A stretch of DNA of 64,000 nt from Pseudoips prasinana (lineage: Eukaryota; Arthropoda; Insecta; Lepidoptera; Nolidae): the NCBI GenBank assembly GCA_951640165.1, contig OX621265.1, positions 14,149,001 to 14,213,000 of the forward strand, given 5' to 3'. Positions within the stretch are counted from its first letter, which is position 1, and every line of letters begins with the position of its first letter. The position numbers and the translations under genes are program-made. Under the pieces are notes generated by a model. The model was not told where the DNA came from. It saw nothing but the letters and a program-made list of their open reading frames with translations, and did no database searches. Below are positions 53,079 through 63,540 of this stretch, piece by piece.

Positions 53079-54654
53079 TTATTATTATTATTTGTTTGGG
53101 GCTTGATGCCTTGATGGCATCTTGCTACCTCGACCATTACTGATCTATTGTAGCAGAGCTCCTTGACTTTGTCAAAGTTCACTGCTCAATCCTACAGCTT
53201 CCAAAAACTCCCAGATTGATTTTGCAGTGAGTGTTTGTATCTCTTCAGGTTGCATAATATGCTGTCCTAAGTGGATACTTCTACAACGCATTAGTGGCCC
53301 GCACGAGCACAGAATATGCAAAGGAGTTTCCTCTGATTCTTGGCAGAATCTGCAAGTTGTGCTGTCGGCCAACTTTAGGTTGAACATGTGCTTATTCAGC
53401 TTGCAGTGTCCGGTGAGAATTCTAGTTACCGCACATGTTTTGTAACGTTTGAATTCAAGTAACTCTTACAATTTTTTGTTGGAGCCCTTGATAACAGCCT
53501 TTGAGTGTAGAGATCCAGCTGAGGATTTCCACAGTTCCATGGCTGCTGAGGTGCATTGATCGTTTAGGAAAGTGTAGGCCCTTTGCTTGGTAATACCACA
53601 AAATGGTTCGGTTCCGTTTTGAGGGTAAACGGCTCCGAGTCTAGCAAGTTCATCTGCCTTCTCATTCCCTTCTATTCCTGAGTGCCCCGGTACCCATCTG
53701 AGTGTGACTGTTGGATTGACCCAGGGAATTCAGATTTTCTTTGCAGCACTGTACTTGTTTTGAGTTGGATTCAAAAGAGTCCAGCGCTAGCAGCGTCGCT
53801 TGACTGACTGAGTTAATGTAAATGTTTTGTTGCTTTAGTTTTCTGTCCAGGTTCATTTCCACACATCTGTTAATGGCGAAAAGTTCAGCATGGAATATGG
53901 TGGCCTCTTTACCCATGTTGACGCTACTCCTGTGTTTGGGCAGTTGTCCGTAAATGCCACATCCTACATTATGGCCTTTCTATGAGGCATCTGTAAACCA
54001 AATGTGACGGTGTGAAGTGTGTTGTGGGACATTTGACCGCTTAGCCATTCGTCCCTGTCTGGTATGTCCACGGTATACAATTTCGTAAAGTTTATCTCTG
54101 TTTGCATGTTATCTGAGGGCATTTTTAGAGATTTAGTTTCGAAGACTGACTCTTTAAATGAGTTTAGGGCTCTAGATTGCCACTTTGGGTTCGATTGTGT
54201 GCATAATCTGTATATGCATGATTGTGCCTCTTTTTGCATAAACAAGTTGAGTGGGGTTAGACTTAGTAATGCATTTAGGGCTTCACCCAGCGTTGTGGAG
54301 AGAGCGCCGGTTGCTAACAAGCAAGCCATACGTTGTAGGCTGTTTAATTTAGTTTGTGTTGTCTTTTGTGCTGTTTTATTGTACCATACCGCGGAGGCAT
54401 ATGTTATGATTGGCCTCACCACAGCGGTATATAGCCAAAGTGCAATATTGGGTTTTAGGCCCCATCTTGCTCCAACCATTCGACAACAAATCCATATAGC
54501 CATTTTGGCTTTTTGGATTATATTCTTTAGATGTGTATTCCAAGTCAACTTTTGGTCAATAGTGACCCCTAGGTACTTAACTTCACTTGAAAAGGACAGA
54601 ATTTCGCCGTTTAGCTTTGGATTTACCAGTCTTTCCAGCTTCCTTTTCCAGCTC
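53079..54654 (-). mobile_element. 5'-truncated LINE with RNase H, 12-bp TSD
   Basis: Flanked by cacattaacctt at 53067-53078 and 54655-54666. The tail on the minus strand is aataataataataaaa. Confidence 0.9.
53160..54654 (-). pseudogene. LINE polymerase: RT thumb, RNase H and tail, frame-broken
   Basis: First frame (54659-53964) holds SSEVKYLGVTIDQKLTWNTH, LWLYTAVVRPIITYASAVW and LNSLQRMACLLATGAL. After a frameshift the RNase H piece reads YVGCGIYGQLPKHRSSVN, KEATIFHAELFAINRC and INSVSQATLLALDSF, where the usual NSDSQAAL aspartate has become Val. A second shift hides the WVPGHSGIEGNEKAD-type block (partly read as MGTGALRNRRE). The zinc-like end CRFCQESEETPLHILCSC (53387-53172) is in another frame. 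An RNase H domain after the RT is a feature of the I/LOA/R1 group. At least two shifts and one lost catalytic residue mark it as dead. Confidence 0.8.
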
Positions 54655-55078
54655 CACATTAACCTTACATATCTTCATACAAACTTTCATTCCCTATTGT
54701 TATTTTACAGCCTTGAGGGTAAAATTTTGACATACTTTAAATGTCATATTTATTTACAACAGCCTAAAAATTAAGTTTAAGCTTCTAGTTTTTAGCTCTA
54801 AATATGACGACACTTCCTTTTTTCGTTTGATCCCCTTACAACTTTTTTCGCATTAAAAAGTAGCCTATGTCCTTTCTCGGACTCTAGACTATCTGTGTAC
54901 CAAATTTCATTAAAATCGGTTCAGTAGTTTTGGCGTGAAAGGGCGACGGACAGGCATACAGAGTTACTTTCGCATATATAATATTAGTAAGGATTTTATA
55001 TTAATTATGAAAAAAGAATAATGTAAATTTGCGAAACAACGAATATTTGGCTAGTGGACGACTAGTCAACTAGTAAAA

Positions 55079-55330
55079 ATAATAATAATATAATATCCTG
55101 GGACATTATTTACTCGCGGCCATCTGATCCCAAACTAAGCAGAGCTTGTACTATGGAAACCTAATAACTAATATACTTCTTATTCTTTTCTAAATACATA
55201 CTTATATAGATAAATTACACCTAGATCCAGACAAACAGACATGTTCATGCACACATTGTACACAAATATCTGTCCTGGGTGGCAATCGAACCCACGACCT
55301 CCGGCGTGAAAAGCAAGCATTTGTCAACTA
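55079..55330 (-). repeat. tSINE-4, complete
   Basis: aatatcctgggacattattt, gatcccaaactaagcagagc and tggcaatcgaacccacgacc. Confidence 0.85.
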
Positions 55331-55616
55331 CCCAAGTGTAGTGTTAAGTTTGTCGATCCAAATGTGTCTCTTTGTGAAAATCTGGGTTGGTTCAATGAGC
55401 TTACGACCCTCAATCTCTAGTTACGTAAAATTCCTTCGATTACTCCGTTTTTTACTTAAATGAAAATCATTTATCACGCGATTAACCAATTATCATGAAA
55501 TTAATATTTCATGATCTATCAAGAATCATGTCAATTACTAACAGCACGGTTTGTTTGTTGTGATTGTATGTTTGTGTTTTACTAGGTAAAATAATGTTAC
55601 AGAGAATCTAATAAAT

Positions 55617-56037
55617 AAAAACCGGCAAAGTGCGAGTCGGACTCGCCCATGAAGGGTTCCTTAGCAGCAAGTATTTCAGTTGATAAAATGAAAGGTAAAT
55701 TGCGGTTTACGAAAAAAAACTACTTACTAGATCTCGTTCAAAGCAATTTTCGTTGTTAGTTTGCATGGTAATGTACATCATATATTTTTTTAGTTACAAG
55801 GGGGGGGGGGGCACTCATTTTACCACTTTGGAACTTTTGGAACTTTCTCTAGCGCAAAATTATTGTAATTTTTGTGTGAAAATCTTAATGCGGTTTACAG
55901 AATACATCTACTTACCAAGTTTCAACAGTACAGCTCTTATAGTTACGGAAAAAAGCGGCTGTGACATACGGACAGACAGACATGACGAATCTATAAGAAG
56001 GGTTCCGTTTTTTGTCATTTGGCTACGGAACCCTAAA
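55617..56037 (+). repeat. interspersed repeat (GCGAGTCGGACTCGCCC ... ACGGAACCCTAAAAA)
   Basis: Starts aaaaaccggcaaagtgcgag and ends tttggctacggaaccctaaa, with a G run at 55800. I recall this as a common lepidopteran repeat of unknown class. Confidence 0.65.
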
Positions 56038-56039
56038 AA

Positions 56040-56690
56040 TGACTCTTGGTAGGTGACGCTGAATACTAAGAATGAGGTCGTGCGTTCGATCCACCCAGAA
56101 TAAATCTTTCTGTGACGAGCACAATTACGTATCTGTTCAGTGTCTGGGTGTAATTTATGTATTATATGTATGTATTTAGAAATGTATAAGTATCTTTATC
56201 GGTTTTCTGGCTGCCATAGTACAATAGCTCATTGAGAGTCCATGTACACTCGAACGTATAAAGGAGAAGAAAATGACTCCATACATTCCTGGGCCCAGGT
56301 GTTAACTGAATCAAACTAGCCTTATTCGTGAGAGGACATAATAACAAGACCTCACTGAAATTTTGGTGAAATTTGGCTATCCATTTTTTTATAAATCGAT
56401 GTTGTTTTATCCAATGTAGTCTATATCCATTTTTATTATAGAATTTAGACTGTACAGGTACATAGGTTTACTTATTCGCATATAAAAATAAAATTTACTT
56501 AAAATTTTTAGATATTAATTTGCATATTAACATATAACCAAAACTTACATACTATAATATTTAATACCTATATCCTGTTTTGTAAACCATAAACGAGAAA
56601 AAAAATAGTTGAGTGTGAGTTGTTCCACGCAGTATATTTATTATTAACGAATAAAAAGGCTCGCAAAGCACTTGGCTCATATGTTATTTT
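56040..56690. other. mostly unrecognised; degenerate SINE-like piece at the start
   Basis: gtgcgttcgatccacccaga, tgtgacgagcacaattacg and gtgtctgggtgtaatttatg (56075-56160) look like a tSINE-4-type remnant. The rest is AT-rich without features. Confidence 0.4.
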
Positions 56691-56694
56691 GTTA

Positions 56695-57140
56695 TGGCCG
56701 GAGCGTCGCCGGAGCGTCTCAACTGGGCCGTGTTGAAACCGGTAGTAGAGACACCCGCTGAGTTTGTTTCGCTGGGTCTTCTCAGTTGGGGCGCTTTGGA
56801 TCCGGTGGTAGCTTTAAAGCGCGACCGTCGTTATTAACACAAGGTCCGTCATAATAATATCACCTTAATATAGACAGAACCATTGCCAATATGTATTACA
56901 AATATTAGACTTAAACTAGATAATTAGACTTAAACTAGAGAATTAAACTTAAACATAATCTCTTGACAATAATATAATATAAATTTGTTAATGTTTTAAT
57001 ACTATCAATACAATGTGTACCTAAATATCTATGTTACTAGAAATAATAATGTATTCAACTATAATACTACAAACATGTTCTGACTATTTACAAGCGCTTT
57101 TTTAAGTCTACGTGAATAAAAACCTTTTTTATTTTTATTT
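56695..57140 (+). mobile_element. RX retroposon, longest copy
   Basis: Adds a GC-rich 5' part (ggccggagcgtcgccggagc, ctcaactgggccgtgttgaa) before gagtttgtttcgctgggtct, then the common body to agtctacgtgaataaaaacc. Confidence 0.65.
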
Positions 57141-57351
57141 AGTTATTTATTTATGTTGCGAGTGTCCATAAGCGTCGATGATCACTAACCAGAAACACAA
57201 ATAGCTTCATTGTTAAATTATTACTTAACTGATTGTCCGCATAAATTTATTTATTTATTTATTTCACCAACTTACATCTACTTTTACAGGGTTAGGACAT
57301 CAGTACAGTAGTGTTGACTTAAAATTAACTATTTACATATTTTATTTATAT

Positions 57352-57410
57352 TTCCAATATAATAAGATATAACATGTGTGGCCGCTATGTTATATCTTAT
57401 AATATTGGAA
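57352..57410. repeat. 24-bp quasi-palindrome, 11-nt spacer
   Basis: Arms 57352-57375 and 57387-57410 with one mismatch, around gtgtggccgct. Confidence 0.92.
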
Positions 57411-57439
57411 CTAAATGGCCATTATCTGCAACTATATGT

Positions 57440-57630
57440 ATGAGCAGTAGCCACTCCAGCATCGGAGCTGTTTAAGAAGACCTCTGACATGGCTTTACGA
57501 TGTTGATACCACCGGGAATGACAGCTTAGCTTGCCCAGACGATGTACAGAGACGTTGAGAAATTAATTCACCATCTATGAACTGACCACGTGTTTTGATG
57601 CCTAACCTCGCCGATTTGCTCTGGAAGTGC
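57440..57630 (-). repeat. 5S-rRNA-derived SINE, partial
   Basis: cagagacgttgagaaattaa, atgaactgaccacgtg and cctaacctcgccgattt. A direct repeat (agtggaactattcatctt at about 57630 and 57841) follows, and another SINE edge at 58027-58080. Confidence 0.65.
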
Positions 57631-58130
57631 AAGTGGAACTATTCATCTTGTAACTCCTCCTTGTTTCTTTCGGTTTAAGCGTTTTTGCCACACCTACTAT
57701 TGGAATCAAATATAACAGCTCACTTATGACCCTTAAATTCATCCTCGGTGCTTTTGCAGCTGGCTTCTCTAATTGCAACTCTCCCGTTTTATGAGGCTAT
57801 AGCCTCTTTATATAATTCTGTCTCCGGCTTTGCTCTGGAGGGAAGTGGAACTATTCATCTTCTAAATCCTTGTTTCTTTCGGATTAAATTCGTTGCGGGA
57901 TCAAAGACAGTTAAAGCGATTCCCCGGGACATGCCTGAGCCTCACCGCTCAGTGTCATTTTATTGTGTGCCACTGTTGATCTTAGCTTACAGGACTTGCA
58001 GTGGTGGGTAAGAGGGAGGGACTAGTCCTGTAACCTCACCGATAACTTATAGTCCGGTGAAAACAGCTGGCTATGAGCACCACTTTAGTATATAGAGTTG
58101 TATTGATTAGGAGATAGAAGAGGTTCACAT

Positions 58131-58501
58131 CGCTGTTAAATTTATTTTATAAATGTTCAACTTTATCACAAAAGCATAAGGTTCATAGCTAGTTGCGCTC
58201 ATAGCTAGATGCTCTCACCGGTCCGTAAGTGATCGGCGAGGTCAAGCAACTAAGCTCGCGGTCAGTCCATAGATGGGTGACCGCCAAAGTGGTTTAATTT
58301 CTGAGCGTCTCCATGCTTCGGAGGACACGTTAAGCTGTCGGTCCCGGTTGTAGTCATTAGACAACAGTCGTTAAGCCATGTCAGAGGGCTACTGGGCGGC
58401 TTGAACAACTCTGACACTAGGGTAACCATAAGCAAGTAAGATAAGGTTCACTTTCGATTGGGTAAATTTGACAGATTGGGGTAGCTTGATGTGTCTGTAC
58501 A
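58131..58501. mobile_element. MITE (as 51727) split by a 5S SINE
   Basis: Left aaatttattttataaatgtt and aaaagcataaggttc; right tttgacagattggggtagct and gatgtgtctgtac. Confidence 0.75.
58185..58440 (+). repeat. 5S-rRNA-derived SINE, complete, 9-bp TSD
   Basis: Flanked by ataaggttc (58176-58184 and 58441-58449). The block gatcggcgaggtcaagcaac and gcggtcagtccatagatggg tracks the 3' half of 5S rRNA, where the Pol III internal promoter lies. The unrelated body ends ctctgacactagggtaacca. Confidence 0.85.
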
Positions 58502-58819
58502 CTTTATTGCACATCACAGATTAAAATGTACCTAGTAAATAGACAGTTAGACATAGTTTCAATTTATCTCCTTTAATGACGCAAAACTTCTTATAAGAAC
58601 TACAGCGATTGGTGCTTATTAATATTAACCTTTTGCAGTAAAAAGCTGAATAGAATATCCTTATGTAACGTCAACGCCACGTCTGGTCACGTTTACCTTG
58701 ACAGCGTCTTAATTATTAAGGCAGTAAAGGTGATTTTCGTTATGAAAGTGTTTCCACAAATGGGGCCGTATAACAATTAATGTCTGCTTTCATATTAAAA
58801 ATAACAATTGGAGTACTTA

Positions 58820-59055
58820 TCTATATATATAATAAAATCGTAGAAAAGTCAAAACTGTACATTGAATATTTTTTTTAAAAGGATACTTGGGGCGTGATCT
58901 AAAATTGATATCGAAGCCAAAAATATAGTTTTTAGAGTTTTTGTCTGTTTGTCTGTATGTATGTCCGGGCTAAACTCAAAAAGTACTGCATGGATTTACT
59001 TCAAATTTTGCATGAATATTACTAAGAGGTCGGGTCAACATATAGGCTACATAGT
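58820..59055 (+). mobile_element. Helitron-A, 3'-truncated at a poly-C run
   Basis: TC start and body to aacatataggctacatag, then tgacc and about 16 C. Confidence 0.8.
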
Positions 59056-59239
59056 GACCCCCCCCCCCCCCCTTGTTTATAACTGGTGCGGCGACGGTCA
59101 ATTTAGTTTATACTAAGTATTATCGATATTGCATTGCACATTACTATTAAAGTTACAAGAACGGTAATATTGTGGCATCGGGCGCGGCATATGTTAATAT
59201 CGTGACTTTAAAATGTACTACATGTAGTTATGTCCACAT

Positions 59240-59594
59240 AATATGGTCTAGCGGTAGCATGTTCACCCGCAGAGAATGAGGTCCTGGGTTTTAATTCCGG
59301 GTCCTGACAAAAAGTAATTTTGGGACTTTTCTGTAAAATGAAAATATCAAATCAGCATCAGCCTGAAGTCTGGGAGTTGGCGGTATTATACCCCCCCCCT
59401 GCCTCGTAGAGCACGTAAAGCCGTCGGTGCTGTACCTGAACTCTTTCCAGTCGTGTCGCTAGGCGTCCCATCGGATCATAAGAGTGAGGGAATAGAAAGA
59501 GCTCCTGTATTTGCGCACACACTTGTGCACCATAATATGTCCCGCGCAGACGGCTATTCTCCATTGAGACTGGCCGCCGTGGCCGAAATTCGGA
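59240..59594 (+). repeat. tSINE-3
   Basis: atggtctagcggtagcatgt, gtcctgggttttaattccgg, to ccgtggccgaaattcgga. A C run at 59391 expands the body. Confidence 0.8.
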
Positions 59595-59603
59595 GACATT
59601 ATA

Positions 59604-59709
59604 TCATCATATCAGCCGAATGACATCCACTGCTGGACAAAGGCCTCCCCCAAAGATCTCCACAATTGCCGGTCTTGCGCTATTCGCATCCAGCAGTTTC
59701 AATTTCCAT
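59604..59709 (-). mobile_element. 5'-truncated RTE tail, 9-bp TSD
   Basis: tcatcatatcagccgaatga and actgctggacaaaggcctcc; flanks gacattata (59595-59603 and 59710-59718). Confidence 0.8.
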
Positions 59710-59771
59710 GACATTATATAATAATAATAATATTTTATTCAAGTAAAAATGTGTACAAACCTATGTCTATT

Positions 59772-59925
59772 TCATCATCATCATCATGTGAGCCGAATAA
59801 CGTCCACTGCAGGTCCCTCCCCAAAATATTCCCACAAAGGGGTTGTGTCCATCATTTGGAAGGATATGCCATAATCGCCACCTTTGGCTAACGGGTTGGC
59901 GATCGCAGTATGACGCTATCACAGT
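59772..59925 (-). mobile_element. short RTE-derived copy
   Basis: tcatcatcatcatgtgagcc, cgtccactgcagg, then RTE 5' sequence ggttgtgtccatcattt and taacgggttggcgatcgcag. Confidence 0.65.
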
Positions 59926-59934
59926 AAGTGCCTC

Positions 59935-59965
59935 ACTAGGTTAAACCGCACAGGTTTAACCTAGT
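59935..59965. repeat. perfect 13-bp palindrome, 5-nt spacer
   Basis: actaggttaaacc, gcaca, ggtttaacctagt. Confidence 0.95.
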
Positions 59966-60006
59966 AGAGGGGGCACGGGCGTTCTAATTAACTCGAAAGT
60001 ATACTT

Positions 60007-60207
60007 CATCATCATCATATCAGGCGAAAGACGTCTACTGCGGGACAAAGGCCTCCCCCAAAGATCTCCACAATTGCCGGTCTTGCGCTATCCGCATCCA
60101 GCGATTTCCAGCGACCCGCACAAGATCATCGGTCCATCTTGTAGGGGGCCTGCCCGCGCTGCGTCTTCCGGTTCGTGGTCGCCACTCGAGAACCTTTCAG
60201 TTCCAGT
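60007..60207 (-). mobile_element. 5'-truncated RTE copy, 11-bp TSD
   Basis: Tail complement catcatcatatcaggc and C-terminal coding in reverse (gaagacg-type cgtcttccggttcgtggtcg). Flanks aaagtatactt (59996-60006 and 60208-60218). Confidence 0.85.
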
Positions 60208-61518
60208 AAAGTATACTTATCTATTTTAAATGATCTATACAATATTAAATTATAAAAAAATTAACTAGTACACTTAAGTAACTAACTAAATTGTAGTATT
60301 TAAAATTTATTTTTATCATTTAATATTGTATATCGAATACAATCGTTTAAGAACACTACAAAAACACTTTAAAAATTGAATTATTTTAGAATACCAACTC
60401 CTCAGTTTCATCATAGGTCAACTTTAGTTGGAAATTACCTACTGTGTTACCTACTGTAACATCCTGGGATAATAATAATATAATATCCTGGGAAATTATT
60501 CACACACGGCAATCTGACCCCAGACTAAGCAGAGGAGGGTTTTGGCGCCAACGCGGAAAAAGACGCATCGGGGCTATGTTTTATTTTCAAAAACTGGTGT
60601 AAATTGGAGTTTTTGTGTGTAAATATGGTGAATTTTTAGACATAACATCTTCGACAACGTACACAAGTGAAGGAAAGTGCGATATTGCTGTGACTTGTGA
60701 TTTTCAGTGTTGTAACCAAAACTCCATGAAAGCCTCTAGTAAAGTCTCCACTGCTTTACTGGGGTTGGACAAGGACTATGTATGAGTTGACTGTGACGGA
60801 CTTTACTTGACAATGACGGAAATAAATGATATAAAAATATATTTACTGAAGGCTCATAAGGCCGAAGAAGCCAGTTAGACCAGGGTAGCCTTTTAAAATA
60901 ATAAAAAGTGAAATAAAATAATAGTAGGATGAAACCCATTATTAAAGGAGGGGAATATTATAAAAATTAAAGGAAAAATAATTTACGGGCGATCTGAGGT
61001 CGGGAAGGGGATGGGGGTGAGTTTTTAAGGGTAAACAACGGTTTTTCTCGATTTCCGGCAAAACTAAAAGACCTATCGAAAAAAGTCAAATGGCAAAGTT
61101 GTAGGTAATAAAAAGATCTAAAACTTTTGTATTTACACTTTTTCACATAACGTCAAAATTTATGTGAATAATTCAAAAAACCAAGTTTTTGGTTTTTTAT
61201 TTTTATCTTTTACAATTTTTTTTATTTTTTAACGAAATTTGGTGAATACTTACCTTTTTATGTCCCAAATACGCTGTAATTTATTTGATTAAAAATATTT
61301 ATTTTTTCACCTTATTTTAAATTAATATCGAAAATACACCCTAATTTTCAATCGAAAACTCACCCGTCAAAAGATCAGCTTTTTTCAAAAAGTTGGTATG
61401 TTTTCTGTTCGTTGAAATTTCTACTTTCCGATGGTGAAAAAAAATACATATGTTATTATAGTAAATATTCTCAGAAAATGCAAAAAATCGAAAAAACTCG
61501 AATTCGATTTTATTTATT

Positions 61519-62062
61519 TATAAAAAAAATATAGAGCTATTTATTAAAATTAACACTTAAATTACTCGAAAAACGTTAGATTACATGTTACATTGATAAA
61601 AAAAATTGCAAATAAAAATATACTACTACAATTAACAAACAAATAAGTTAATAAAATTAATATTTAATAAGACATCTACAATATTTGGAGAAAGTTGTCG
61701 AATCTTCTTTAAATTATATGCGTAGATGTCTATTTAAGATAAATTATATACCTGAGTGACCTACGAAAAATAGTAGCCCATCAAAAGGTAATTCACGGAG
61801 AAGTGGGGAAGGGGCTAGCGGGTCATAATACATACATACATACTAATAATAATTTCCTTAATTTTGCACAAAAAATTTTTAATTATTCCCATGAAAAAGA
61901 AATATATTTCAAAATACATAAAAAATATATTAAATATACATCGTAAATATATTTTTAATAACTAACTTTTGGCCGATTTTCATATATATTTTATACATTT
62001 CAAATATATTTCAGATATATTCAAAATATATGAAATTTACATGAAAATCAGCCAAAATCGTT
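61519..62062. other. element X spacer, left part, unrecognised
   Basis: Very AT-rich, with repeated aaatata words (61890-62040). The coding frame that follows is closed upstream by TGA at 62042-62044. Confidence 0.5.
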
Positions 62063-62557
62063 TTGGCAAACCTCCCACCCACAGAAGGAGCAGCAGAACA
62101 ACAATGTTACAGGGCATATTATCAGCTTGAAACTTGGTTGGGTAACGAACTAACAGCAACATATTGGGGCTGGAAGCAATTTCAACGTGGAGTTATGCCC
62201 AAATTTACACAAAAAGAATTAATTCCGGAAATATTGCTCAAAACTATATGCTGCAGCTGTGAAACTGGATGTAACAGTTTAAAATGTGGTTGCCGAAAAC
62301 ATGGTTTAAATTGCACAAATTTATGTTCAAACTGTCATGGTTCTGAAAATTGCTCCAATATTGAAGAAGAAACCTACGAGGAAGTTAATGATTCAGAAGA
62401 AATTGTGGATGAAGAACCAACGCAGTCTGGAAATAATGTTGGAGAGGAAGAAGGTGATAGTCATGAAGATTTCGAAGATCTACTAGAATCGGAGATGTTT
62501 GACGAATCTAACGATGAAGAAATGCCATCAAAAAGACAAAAGCTAATGGATAAGTGA
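62063..62557 (+). pseudogene. C-terminal fragment of a cysteine-rich, transposon-linked protein
   Basis: The open frame starts without ATG (first codon TTG) and is closed upstream, so the N-terminus is lost. Residues 4-40 (LPPTEGAAEQQCYRAYYQLE, TWLGNEL, YWGWK) and 62-97 form a compact cysteine block: CCSCETGC, LKCGCRKHGLNCTNLCSNCH, ENC; ten Cys at residues 63, 64, 66, 70, 75, 77, 84, 88, 91 and 97. A strongly acidic stretch (101-155) and a basic end (SKRQK) follow. I recall the LPPT...YYQ...WGW plus CXC-like block as a tail repeated many times in insect and cnidarian genomes beside transposon genes. Function unknown; it may bind zinc or DNA. It resembles Tesmin/TSO1 CXC domains only in spacing. 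The stop and the acidic tail look intact. Confidence 0.6.
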
Positions 62558-63540
62558 TTAGAATTGAAGATAAGGTATTTATGAATGATAAGATTAATGT
62601 GTTTAAAATTTTGTAATGAATAACGTAATCAGAATAAAGTATCTACATTTAATTGTACGATTTACATTTATATTTATATATAATGAGATTTTCTGTGGCA
62701 TAAATGTAATTAGCATTAAGTAAATCAACTTCTTAATTGAAACAAATTGCAGCTATCACATTTTTTTAGATGAAATTATTTATCATAATTAAAAAAAAAT
62801 CGAATTCGAGTTTTTTTTCGATTATTTGCATTTTCTGAGAAGATTTACCATAGTAACATATATATATTTTCTCACCATCGGAAAGTAGAGATTTCAACGA
62901 ACAGAAAACATACCAACTTTTTGAAAAAAGCTGATATCTTGACGGGTGAGTTTTCGATTGAAAATTAGGATGTTTTTTAGATATTAATTCAAAATAAAGT
63001 GAAAAAATAAATATTTTTAATCAAATAAATTACAGCGTATTTGGGACATAAAAAGGTAAGTTTTCTCCAAATTTCGTTAAAAAAGAAAAAAAATTGTAAA
63101 ATATAAAAATAAAAAACCAAAAACTTGGTTTTTTTAATTTTTCTCATACATTTTGAGGTTACGTGAAAAAAGTGTAAATACAAAAGTATTAGATCTTTTT
63201 ATTACCTACAACTTTGCCATTTGACGTTTTTCGATAGGACTTTAAGTTTTTCCGGAAATCGAGAAAAAGCGTTTTTTACCCTTAAAAACTCACCCCCATC
63301 CCGAGCTCAGATCGCCCGTAAATTATTTTTCCTTTCATTTTTATAATATTCCCCTCCTTTTATAATGGGTTTCATCCTACTATATTTTTTTTTGGTTTTA
63401 AAAATTATCGACCCTGGTCTAAGTGCCGTAATACGGAATTAAAAAACTAAGCAGAGGTACCTGATAACTGATATATTATATATAGACCTACTACTTTTCT
63501 TTTGTAAATTTACATGATAAATAATTTTATATATAAAGTA

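Larger units (their letters stand above)
52982..54993 (-). mobile_element. Helitron-D with nested RNase H-type LINE
   Basis: CTAGctgtgcccgtgatttc at the left; TCCTTACTAATATTATATAT as the complement at the right. The LINE occupies 53079-54654. Another short Helitron 3' end (ctagctgtgcccgcgacttc) lies just left at 52927. Confidence 0.8.
60876..63421. mobile_element. element X: 2.5-kb DNA transposon with about 640-bp TIRs
   Basis: Ends TAGACCAGGGT (60876) and inverted (63411-63421), flanked by AGT at 60873-60875 and 63422-63424. Deleting it with one AGT joins gaagccagt to gccgtaatacgg cleanly. The arms 60876-61518 and 62785-63421 are imperfect inverted copies: taggatgaaacccattat, gatctgaggtcgggaagggg against its partner, aatcgaaaactcacccgtca, gaattcgatttt. 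The spacer carries the cysteine-rich frame at 62063-62557. A 3-bp duplication occurs in several superfamilies (Harbinger, CACTA, Academ, Zator), and these ends fit none I know, so it is left unassigned. Confidence 0.8.
60535..63445 (+). mobile_element. short retroposon in tSINE-4, split by element X, 11-bp TSD
   Basis: Flanked by actaagcagag (60524-60534 and 63446-63456). Without element X it is about 360 bp: gagggttttggcgccaacgc at the 5' end and gtaatacggaattaaaaa at the 3' end, an A-rich tail. It holds a tiny frame (MTEINDIKIYLLKAHKAEEA) that ends at the insertion. It could be an internally deleted LINE (5' UTR with ORF1 start joined to a 3' end). Confidence 0.7.
60463..63540 (-). repeat. 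tSINE-4 split by a 2.9-kb nested insertion
   Basis: Left piece 60463-60534 (tcctgggaaattattcacac, agactaagcagag); right piece from 63446 (actaagcagaggtacctgat) to about 63540. Confidence 0.8.

Noticed and set aside
54064..54774. 236-codon plus-strand open frame
   Set aside because: Antisense of the LINE polymerase at 53160-54654; the sense frame has recognisable motifs.
2212..59300. Many tRNA-like heads with box A and box B (for example 6637, 13573, 15159, 20336)
   Set aside because: Each continues into a SINE body shared by other copies, so they are SINE heads rather than tRNA genes.
62063..62557. Cysteine-rich frame as a host CXC-domain (Tesmin/TSO1) gene
   Set aside because: No start codon, a stop just upstream, and location between transposon TIRs; the cysteine spacing only loosely matches CXC.
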